A stretch of DNA of 34,744 nt, from the NCBI GenBank assembly GCA_050699575.1, contig JBOHFG010000303.1, positions 1-34,744 on the forward strand. Direction: 5' to 3'. The notes below the pieces were generated by a model, which was given only the letters and a program-made list of their open reading frames with translations, was not told where the DNA came from and ran no database searches. How positions within the stretch are numbered: position 1 is the stretch's first letter; each line of letters begins with the position of its first letter. The translations under genes were made by a program, and so were the position numbers. Positions 15,426-22,583 of this stretch are shown here, in pieces. This stretch comes from GCA-003244245 sp050699575. GTDB taxonomy: Bacteria > Actinomycetota > Actinomycetes > Mycobacteriales > Pseudonocardiaceae.

Positions 15426-17261
15426 TTAAGTCCCTTCGGCCACGTCCTGGCGAGCCGAGGCCAGCCGTTCGAGATCGCGTAACACTTCATTGGCGAGAAC
15501 CATGGCGCTACCCGGTCGGTCACCCAGAATATCCCAAGCACGGCGCAGATTTCCGCGTATTCCCTGCAAGACGGCCCGCATCGACGGCCCAGCCTCGCCC
15601 GACCCGCTCAGCAGCTCGCGGTCGAAGAGGTGGTCTGCCTCATGGAGCAACTCCCTGCTCAGCTCAGCCAGCATCGGGCTGTGCGCCGGCGCCCGACCGG
15701 CCACCCCGGCCGCCGTGACCAGACACTCAACCACCCGCTCCGTGTAATACCATGACGGTAGGTCGTAACGAGTATCCAGCTGAGGGTAGGCGCCACTTGG
15801 CTGATCCCACAGGTCTCGTCCAATGCCATCGGTGATCCGGCGCAATAGCAGGTGGTCCCACACATTGTCCGCGAGAGTGAGGAGGCGACCGCGCACGTCG
15901 GTGTCACCCACCAGCCCGGCGATCGCGAGGATGCGTTTCAACAGAAGTGGTGAGAAGCTGGTGACCAGCCAACCAACAGGATGATCACCTACCGTCTCCA
16001 TGCCAAGCAACCGTAACCGTACACCGGGAGCGTGTACTTCGAGGGCAGAGTCGTCCTGCAACGGCCGCCGATTGATCCGCTCCCGCTCGGCCAGCTCTTC
16101 CAAAACACGCCCCACCCGATCAAGTTCCGCGTCGGACGCTCGTTTGCGCACCAGGTCCTGCACCACCACCGCCGAGACCAGCAGACTGAAATGGTCTGAC
16201 TCCTGCCCATCCGAGGTGCACCAGGGGAGGTCTTCCAGCGGCCAACGGCCGACGCCAAAGGTCGCGATGGTCGACCAGTACCGCTGGGTGAGATCCGATC
16301 GATTTTGGAGTGATTGCGCAAGCTCACGCTGCTCATCATTGAGGAGACGCGAGATTCGGACGCGCTCGGAGAATAAAACTTCGAGGCAGGCCAGCGTGGT
16401 GACTGTGAAGTATAGCCACGGCTTGTTCATCGCGACACCGTCCGGCTGCGCGATTTCTTCTTGGGTCACGACGAGCTGGGCACCCTTGACGATTCCCCAT
16501 GACCACCCACACTCGAAAAGCCGACCAGGACTGTCGAGGTCAGCGTCCTGCCCGGAACCAATGGTCAGGTAACGGAGACCAACCCTGACCTCCTCCAGCG
16601 CAACCTGTAAATCCCTGATGACCTGACGCTCGGGTAAGTTTCCTTTGTTGGATCGACGGATCAATATACGCCCGGCCGGCTCCCGTATGTCGAAGACATT
16701 GATACTGAAGCTGCGAAGCAGCCCGACCATCGCCGCCGTGAGCCGGGTAGCCGCTAGTCCGTCGAGCTTGTCCAGCTCCTCAAGGAACTCTTGCCGGCGA
16801 ACCGACCGGCGAAAGATTCGGGTAAAACTCAGGACGGCCAACGTCAGTTGGATCGACGTCGCGAAGGAGTCAACGATGTCCAGCTCTAACTGGCGGGCGC
16901 TCGGCACCGCTCCTGGCTCGTGCGGGTCGAAGTAACCTTCGGCAGAGAAAGTCGGCAACCCGGCGGAATCCCTGTTCTGCTCCATGTACTCGACCAAGAC
17001 CCGGATAAGCTGCAGAGGAATCTCAGTAGCACCCCCTAGATCTTGGAGCGCATCAAGGATGTCATCAGCCGTCTCGTTGGGGTTGTCCAGCCGGAAGGAA
17101 GGCAGCTCCATGGCGGGATACAAGAGGCAGAGCAACTGCTCCGCGTCACTTATCGAGTTACTTTGGTCACGACCACCGCAAACCCACTTGCCGTCTTGAA
17201 AAGATGCGCGCACCGTGGCCCGCCAAATCTCCAGGAGCTGCTGTCGCGGTTGGATCTTCAT
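15426..17261 (-). CDS. SCO2524 family protein
   Basis: 611 residues of the SCO2524 family, function unknown. The opening MKIQPRQQLLEIWRATVRAS followed by GGRDQSNSISDAEQLLCLLYP is the recalled family start; ELPSFRLDNPNETADDIL follows. It is largely alpha-helical and soluble, without a signal peptide or recognised catalytic motif; long amphipathic helices suggest a scaffold or repeat-like structure. It is the first large gene of the SCO2524-SCO2523-SCO2522 operon. Its ATG overlaps the stop of a small upstream frame (ATGA), which would explain the weak ribosome site at its start. Confidence 0.85.
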   Translation of the reverse strand: MKIQPRQQLLEIWRATVRASFQDGKWVCGGRDQSNSISDAEQLLCLLYPAMELPSFRLDNPNETADDILDALQDLGGATEIPLQLIRVLVEYMEQNRDSAGLPTFSAEGYFDPHEPGAVPSARQLELDIVDSFATSIQLTLAVLSFTRIFRRSVRRQEFLEELDKLDGLAATRLTAAMVGLLRSFSINVFDIREPAGRILIRRSNKGNLPERQVIRDLQVALEEVRVGLRYLTIGSGQDADLDSPGRLFECGWSWGIVKGAQLVVTQEEIAQPDGVAMNKPWLYFTVTTLACLEVLFSERVRISRLLNDEQRELAQSLQNRSDLTQRYWSTIATFGVGRWPLEDLPWCTSDGQESDHFSLLVSAVVVQDLVRKRASDAELDRVGRVLEELAERERINRRPLQDDSALEVHAPGVRLRLLGMETVGDHPVGWLVTSFSPLLLKRILAIAGLVGDTDVRGRLLTLADNVWDHLLLRRITDGIGRDLWDQPSGAYPQLDTRYDLPSWYYTERVVECLVTAAGVAGRAPAHSPMLAELSRELLHEADHLFDRELLSGSGEAGPSMRAVLQGIRGNLRRAWDILGDRPGSAMVLANEVLRDLERLASARQDVAEGT

Positions 17262-17425
17262 CGGTAGCCGTCCATGTGCGTCATCATGTTCCTATGCTGC
17301 TCGTAGTACCGGTTCGAGTCGAAGGAATCCCACGAGAAGCCTCTGGCAAGTTCGGCGGACACGTTCTGAGCTCGGGGCAGCCAGCTGAGCACCGTCGCCA
17401 GGCACCAGCGGCGGGGTGGGACCAC
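17258..17425 (-). CDS. Small ORF (about 55 codons) coupled to the SCO2524 gene
   Basis: This frame is closed by TGA at 17258-17260, which overlaps the SCO2524 ATG as ATGA. The best start is GTG 17425 with GAGG 4 nt upstream. The C-terminal half, ELARGFSWDSFDSNRYYEQ, has the composition of real protein, and a WD-x-FDS-x2-Y pattern also occurs near the start of SCO2525-type methyltransferases as I recall them. It could be an intact microprotein or the remains of a SCO2525-like gene, the usual neighbour that is otherwise absent here. The 4-nt overlap is the main support. Confidence 0.45.
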   Translation of the reverse strand: MVPPRRWCLATVLSWLPRAQNVSAELARGFSWDSFDSNRYYEQHRNMMTHMDGYR

Positions 17426-17776
17426 GCAACCTCAGCGCCACAGCAGCCCCCTCTCGACTGCGCGTGGTCATCGTGACCAGCCCACCCCAACCCCTCGGGG
17501 TGACGCGCCGACCATCATGGTACTGCCCAGTCACCGCGGGAGCCAGACCGCCGCGACGCCGTAACCCATCCGGATCATCCCTGGGCTCGGCACCCGAGTT
17601 TGCCCACCCACGCCACCGCGTCCCAGCCCGGTCCGATCAGGACCTCCGCACTCCGAAGCACTCCGATCCACCTGGTCGCGCCAGCCGCATATCACATAAA
17701 ATGAATGGTCGAGGCCAGGAAGAACCACTATGCTCATCGCACTACTGCCAACCGGTCGAGAACCTTGAGGTCCACT
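17426..17776. other. Intergenic region between the SCO2524 operon and GNAT-membrane gene
   Basis: About 350 nt separating divergent transcription units. A plus-strand TAAAAT at 17697-17702 in an AT-rich patch is a candidate -10 for the downstream gene, giving a leader of about 65 nt. The rest is GC-rich with no recognised gene or RNA. Confidence 0.35.
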
Positions 17777-18991
17777 GTGGATTCAGCAACCCTCGCCACC
17801 GCGCGAGACCTCGACGAAATCCGACAACTCGACCAATTGTGCTTCCCGCCGGGCGACTTGCACCGGGAGCCAGGAGAGCTGGAGAGGAGCATCGGTGCGC
17901 GACGCGTGAGTATCGTCCGAAGAAACGGCAAAATTGTCGGTTTCTTGCAGTATGAGAAACCCCTGGAGGACCACATTTACCTCAGCGCACTCGGTGTACA
18001 TCCAGCTGCCAGAGGGCAGCAGGTGGGCCGGGCGCTGCTCAAGAATTTGCTCTCACGAATCTCCGAGTCCGGCGAGTTCCCGGCCGTGTCAACGGTGACC
18101 GGTCCGGAAAACTACGCGATGCTGCGCCTGCTCCTGTCCCAAGGTTTTCTCGTCCGGACGATAATGCCAGATCATGCCAACCCTGGCTGTGACCGTTTCT
18201 ACTGCCAATACGAGGTCCGGACCAGGTATCTGGATCCTGATGATCGATACCTTCTGCCGGCGCACGCGACAGATCAAATAATAAGGCTGCTGACCACGAA
18301 AGAGTATGTGATCACTTCCGTGGTAACGTTGGCAACGGGCCCAGCTTTCGAGATACGTAAACTTGAGCGCGATGACTTTGCCGCCCTTCAGTCCGATGAG
18401 TGCTCAGCAAGTATCACGTTTTCCGGTGGCGCGCTCGCGGCAATCACTTTCATTCTCGGGTTCTCGATCACCTCTTCCATTTACCCCGATGATGTTCGCG
18501 TACTGTTGATCGGAGCCGCCGTCATCACCACGTTCTCTCTCATCATCTATGCAAACGCATCCGGCGAGCTGTCACGACTGCGGTCAAACGTTTTCAGTCA
18601 TCACATGAAATGGGGTAACGTACTGTCCGAGTACGGCGGAGTTCTTCCATTCTTGATTACATTGCCCGTTGCACTCGCTGGCGCGACCAAAAATTTCACG
18701 GTCGTGCTCACCACGGCGACCATGGTTTCACTGGCCTTGTACATGTACGAACGATCCCATTTTTCGATAGCCTCGCGCTTCCACAGGACAATTTTTATTT
18801 CCAGCCTTGAGATCGTGACGTGCAGCGCCCCGATCACAGGCGTTCTTGCCATACTGTATTTTCAATTTAGCTGGCCCTGGACAGTAGGGATCAGCGTGGT
18901 GTTGCTGCTGAGAGTCATGATCTACCTCATCCGTCGCCCCGCAGAGTCCGGACAAAGCCCCCGGACTGCGCGCTGGGCAGTACCAGAGTGA
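17777..18991 (+). CDS. GNAT acetyltransferase fused to a six-segment membrane domain
   Basis: 404 residues. Residues about 1-150 are a GNAT domain: GKIVGFLQYE, the acetyl-CoA loop ALGVHPAARGQQVGRALL at 71-88 (Q-x-x-G-x-A) and ENYAMLRLLLSQGF. After a linker, six hydrophobic segments follow at about 216-236, 241-262, 288-306, 307-323, 340-362 and 367-386. This would place an acetyltransferase on the cytoplasmic face of the membrane. GTG 17777 was chosen for its TTGAGG box 6 nt upstream; ATG 17705 is the alternative and gives 428 residues. AT content is higher than in neighbours. It flanks the SCO252x island opposite the soluble GNAT, and is convergent with tex across only 22 nt. The substrate is unknown. 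Confidence 0.8.
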   Translation: MDSATLATARDLDEIRQLDQLCFPPGDLHREPGELERSIGARRVSIVRRNGKIVGFLQYEKPLEDHIYLSALGVHPAARGQQVGRALLKNLLSRISESGEFPAVSTVTGPENYAMLRLLLSQGFLVRTIMPDHANPGCDRFYCQYEVRTRYLDPDDRYLLPAHATDQIIRLLTTKEYVITSVVTLATGPAFEIRKLERDDFAALQSDECSASITFSGGALAAITFILGFSITSSIYPDDVRVLLIGAAVITTFSLIIYANASGELSRLRSNVFSHHMKWGNVLSEYGGVLPFLITLPVALAGATKNFTVVLTTATMVSLALYMYERSHFSIASRFHRTIFISSLEIVTCSAPITGVLAILYFQFSWPWTVGISVVLLLRVMIYLIRRPAESGQSPRTARWAVPE

Positions 18992-19013
18992 GGCCAGCGG
19001 ACGAGCCCGCTGC

Positions 19014-21296
19014 CTAAAAGCCAGCACGGCGTAGCGCATCGGCAAGCGAGCCACCAGCCGGTTTCGGTTTCGGAGGAGCCTTGGCACCCTTTCGAGGCCC
19101 GCCGGCGGACGGCATGGCCTCAGCGGGGTCGTCGAGCCGCAAGGTGAGCCCGATACGGTTGCGCGGCACGTCCACATCGAGCACCTTCACCCGCACGACA
19201 TCGCCCGGCTTCACCACGTCGCGCGGGTCCTTGACGAAGGTCTTGGACATCGCCGAGACGTGCACCAAGCCGTCCTGATGCACACCGACATCAACGAACG
19301 CGCCGAACGCGGCGACGTTAGTGACCATACCTTCGAGCACCATGCCCGGCATGAGGTCGGAGACCTTGTCAACGCCCTCGGCAAAGGTTGCGGTGGCGAA
19401 AGCCGGTCGCGGATCGCGGCCCGGCTTTTCCAACTCAGCGAGGATGTCGGTGACCGTGGGCACGCCCACCGTGGCGTCGACGAAGTCGGCCGGGCACAGT
19501 GCCCGCAGCACCGCGGTGTTGCCGATCAACCCAGTAATATCGGTGCTGGTCGCGGCGAGGATGCGGCGCACCACGGGGTAGGACTCGGGGTGCACGCTGG
19601 AGCGGTCCAGCGGATCGTCCCCGGCCGGAATTATCAGGAAGCCGGCGCACAGCTCGAACGCTTTGGGGCCCAACCGCGGGACACCGGCCAGGGCCGTGCG
19701 AGTGCGGAACGGGCCGTGCGTATCGCGGTGCGCCACAATGTTCTCGGCAAGCCCGACGGTGATGCCCGACACTCGCCGCAGCAGCGGCGCGGACGCCGTG
19801 TTGACGTCGACGCCGACCGCGTTCACACAGTCCTCCACCACCGCGTCCAGCGAGCGGGACAGCGCGGCATCAGGCAGATCGTGCTGGTACTGGCCGACGC
19901 CGATCGACTTGGGCTCGATCTTGACAAGCTCCGCGAGCGGATCCTGCAATCGGCGGGCGATCGACACCGCGCCGCGCAGGGACACATCCAGTTCGGGCAG
20001 CTCCTGGGAGGCGTAGGCCGAGGCGGAGTACACCGAGGCACCCGCCTCCGACACCACGGCCTTGGTCACCCCCAGCCGGGTGACCAGCTCGGCGGCGAGC
20101 TTGTCGGTCTCCCGGGAAGCGGTGCCGTTGCCGATCGCGACCAGCTCGACGCGGTGCGCTTGGGCGAGCCGGATGAGCATGTCCAGCGCCTCGTCCCAGC
20201 GGCGCTGGGCCATATTCTTGGCGGAAACATGCGGGTAGATGGTCTCGGTTGCCACTACCTTGCCGGTCGCGTCGATAACCGCGACCTTGACGCCGGTGCG
20301 GTAGCCGGGGTCCAGGCCCATGGTCGGCCGGGCACCGGCGGGCGCGGCGAGCAGCAGGTCACGCAGGTTGGCGGCGAAGACCCGCACCGCCTCGTGCTCG
20401 GCCGCCTGCCGCAGCCGCAGGCGCAGATCGATGCCCAGGTGCAGCAGGATCCGGGTGCGCCAGGCCCACCGCACCGTGTCGAGCAGCCAGCGGTCGGCCG
20501 GTCGACCCCGGTCCTCGACGCCGAAACAGGCCGCAATGGCCTGCTCGTAGCGGCTCGGCCCGGCAGGAGCATCCGGGTCGGTCTCTGGTTCCGGGGTGAG
20601 GTCTAGGACGCCTTCCTTCTCGCCCCGGAACAGCGCCAGAATGCGATGCGAGGGCAGCTTCGTGAAGGGCTCGGCGAACTCGAAGTAGTCCGCAAACTTC
20701 GCGCCGGCCTCCTGCTGGCCCTCGCGCACCCGGGAGACCACCCGGCCCCGCGACCACATCTGCTCCCGCAGGGACCCGATGAGGTCGGCGTCCTCAGCGA
20801 AACGCTCGACCAGGATGGCGCGGGCGCCCTCCAACGCGGCGGCGACGTCGGGCACGCCCGCGTCGGGATCGACATAGCGCGCGGCAGCGGCGGCGGGATC
20901 CTGGGTGGGATCGGTGAGCAGCCCCTCGGCCAGCGGCCCCAGTCCGGCCTCCCGGGCGATCTGCGCCTTGGTCCGGCGCTTGGGCTTGTAGGGCAGGTAG
21001 AGATCCTCCAGCCGGGCTTTCGAGTCGACCGCCATGATCCGAGCCTCGAGCGCCTCGTCGAGCTTGCCCTGCTCCCGGATCGAGTTGAGGATCGCCGTCC
21101 GGCGCTCCTCCAGCTCACGCAGGTAGTGGAGCCGCTCCTCCAGGGTGCGCAACTGCGCGTCATCGAGCCCGCCGGTGGCCTCCTTGCGATAGCGGGCGAC
21201 GAAAGGCACGGTGGCCCCGCCATCGAGCAGCGCGACGGCGGCATCCACTTGCCGCTCGGCCACGCCCAGTTCGTCAGCGATCCGCTGGTTCAGCAC
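19014..21296 (-). CDS. tex: Tex family transcription accessory / S1 RNA-binding protein
   Basis: 760 residues, the usual Tex length. The Tex N-terminal helical domain covers about 1-190 (VPFVARYRKEATGGLDDAQL). A YqgF/RNase H-like domain lies at about 325-450 (MGLDPGYRTGVKVAVIDATG, AIGNGTASRETDKL). Helix-hairpin-helix repeats lie at about 495-555 (VDVNTASAPLLRRVSGI) and an S1 domain at about 647-722 (FGAFVDVGVHQDGLVHVSAM). Tex binds nucleic acids and associates with transcription and ribosomes. The GTG start at 21296 has a CATAAT box a few nt upstream, so the transcript may have almost no leader. The basic Pro/Lys tail (GAKAPPKPKPAGG) is common in actinobacteria. Confidence 0.96.
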   Translation of the reverse strand: MLNQRIADELGVAERQVDAAVALLDGGATVPFVARYRKEATGGLDDAQLRTLEERLHYLRELEERRTAILNSIREQGKLDEALEARIMAVDSKARLEDLYLPYKPKRRTKAQIAREAGLGPLAEGLLTDPTQDPAAAAARYVDPDAGVPDVAAALEGARAILVERFAEDADLIGSLREQMWSRGRVVSRVREGQQEAGAKFADYFEFAEPFTKLPSHRILALFRGEKEGVLDLTPEPETDPDAPAGPSRYEQAIAACFGVEDRGRPADRWLLDTVRWAWRTRILLHLGIDLRLRLRQAAEHEAVRVFAANLRDLLLAAPAGARPTMGLDPGYRTGVKVAVIDATGKVVATETIYPHVSAKNMAQRRWDEALDMLIRLAQAHRVELVAIGNGTASRETDKLAAELVTRLGVTKAVVSEAGASVYSASAYASQELPELDVSLRGAVSIARRLQDPLAELVKIEPKSIGVGQYQHDLPDAALSRSLDAVVEDCVNAVGVDVNTASAPLLRRVSGITVGLAENIVAHRDTHGPFRTRTALAGVPRLGPKAFELCAGFLIIPAGDDPLDRSSVHPESYPVVRRILAATSTDITGLIGNTAVLRALCPADFVDATVGVPTVTDILAELEKPGRDPRPAFATATFAEGVDKVSDLMPGMVLEGMVTNVAAFGAFVDVGVHQDGLVHVSAMSKTFVKDPRDVVKPGDVVRVKVLDVDVPRNRIGLTLRLDDPAEAMPSAGGPRKGAKAPPKPKPAGGSLADALRRAGF

Positions 21297-21316
21297 ACTG
21301 CATTATGTCCTTAAGC

Positions 21317-21351
21317 CCCTGCACGGGGCCACAGCGCAGCCCCGTGCAGGG
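21317..21351. repeat. Inverted repeat (13-bp arms) upstream of tex
   Basis: Arms 21317-21329 and 21339-21351 are exactly complementary around a 9-nt loop. It lies in the 295-nt divergent region between tex and the XRE-fusion gene, about 20 nt upstream of the tex start. It may be a regulatory hairpin or operator rather than a terminator, as no gene ends here. Confidence 0.6.
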
Positions 21352-21591
21352 TGGAGGGCCGGCGCAGCGACCGTGAGGAGGTCCCAATCGCCGAGCCGAC
21401 CCAGCTCCTGCGGCGGCTCCGCACCGCAGACTGCTCGTGCTGCGTTACTGTGCGTAGTTGGTGAGCCGCAAGCTGAAGACAACCCTGAGGTAGTGGTCGA
21501 CGACCAGAGCACGACAGCCGCATCCGTGCGGCGTTGGTGCGGCACAAGGGTCGCTCAACTGCGGAAACGCTCTCAGCGGAGAGGTGACGAC

Positions 21592-22410
21592 ATGGCGCAG
21601 AAACGGCAGGGTCTAGCCCAGCGCCGCAAAGCTGTCGGGTTGACTCAAGAGGCCCTCGCGCACCAGCTGGGCGTGGAACGATCCACCGTCGTCCGATGGG
21701 AGGCCGGCGACACCGAGCCACTCCCCTCAATTCGACCGGACGTGGCCCGCGCTCTTCGGGTATCGCTGGATCAGCTCGCCGAGTTGCTCAGCGAGTCCGA
21801 GAATGCCGAGGTGCTGCTGCCTGAGGTTGCGTCGCCAGAGCGGCCGGACCGGGACGAGCTCGAGAACCTGATTCGCTCACAGGTGGCCGAGACCGTCGAG
21901 GTGTTACGTCGGACGCTGCGATCGGCTGGTGTTGCTCCGGCGGACATCGATGCGTTGCTGTTGGCCGGTAAACCCTCGCAGGTGCCGCTGATCGACGTCC
22001 AGCAGCGCCGGGCCAGGTCGCGGCGGTTCGCCGTAGCGGGCGTCTTCACCCTCGTCCTCACCGGGGGCGCGTTGTCCGTGCCATTCATCACTGCCCACAG
22101 CGACCCCATCCCCCCAGCCGCTGTGGCGCCGGCAATCCCGTTACCCGACCCCGGTAGCAGCAAGGACAACGACCCCACCGTAACCAGCCATCCGGCGCCC
22201 GCCACCGCACCGAGCACACCCGTCTCTCCAGTAGCCGCCCCAGTAGCCGTCACAGTGCCCGCACCGCACACCAAGCGGACCACCAGCCCGGCCGCTGTGC
22301 GGACACCTGCTCCGCCGGGCACCCCAGCAATCCCGGCTGAGGTCTATGCCTGGTCCCAGGCCGCTGGGCTCAGCGCACGTGATCTGCGGAGCACACCACT
22401 TCGTCCATAA
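21592..22410 (+). CDS. XRE helix-turn-helix protein with an Hsp70-like fragment, membrane segment and Pro-rich exterior
   Basis: 272 residues. An XRE-type HTH covers about 7-65 (RRKAVGLTQEALAHQLGVER, TVVRWEAGDTEP). Residues about 92-135 (LRRTLRSAGVAPADIDALLL followed by AGKPSQVPLI) match the short stretch before and including the DnaK GGSSRIPLV motif, with GGSSRIP changed to GKPSQVP. A membrane segment lies at about 146-164, then a long Pro/Ala/Thr-rich outside tail. The rest of an Hsp70 ATPase is absent. The HTH would be cytoplasmic and tethered, giving a possible membrane-bound regulator. ATG 21592 has GGAGAGG about 7 nt upstream. It may be a remnant of a larger actinobacterial Hsp70-like membrane protein joined to a regulator. 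Confidence 0.75.
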   Translation: MAQKRQGLAQRRKAVGLTQEALAHQLGVERSTVVRWEAGDTEPLPSIRPDVARALRVSLDQLAELLSESENAEVLLPEVASPERPDRDELENLIRSQVAETVEVLRRTLRSAGVAPADIDALLLAGKPSQVPLIDVQQRRARSRRFAVAGVFTLVLTGGALSVPFITAHSDPIPPAAVAPAIPLPDPGSSKDNDPTVTSHPAPATAPSTPVSPVAAPVAVTVPAPHTKRTTSPAAVRTPAPPGTPAIPAEVYAWSQAAGLSARDLRSTPLRP

Positions 22411-22583
22411 TCTCCACCTGGCGTCCTCGATCAGGACGTTGCCCAGACCGCGCTGGACAGCCAGCAGCCATCCGTCGTTCACACCCGTGGGACACACCTG
22501 TCACGTCGGGCAACTACTCATTCGAGTGATGCCAACGTGCAATTTATTCATTCTTGCCGAGGTCCTGAACCGCTGGAGGACCT

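Noticed and set aside
11541..17261. Toxin-antitoxin or phage-defence label for the SCO252x island
   Set aside because: No nuclease, toxin or known defence domain was recognised; a ParA-like ATPase and GNATs alone do not support it.
19260..20606. 448-codon plus-strand frame opposite tex
   Set aside because: Antisense to well-conserved Tex domains; no family likeness.
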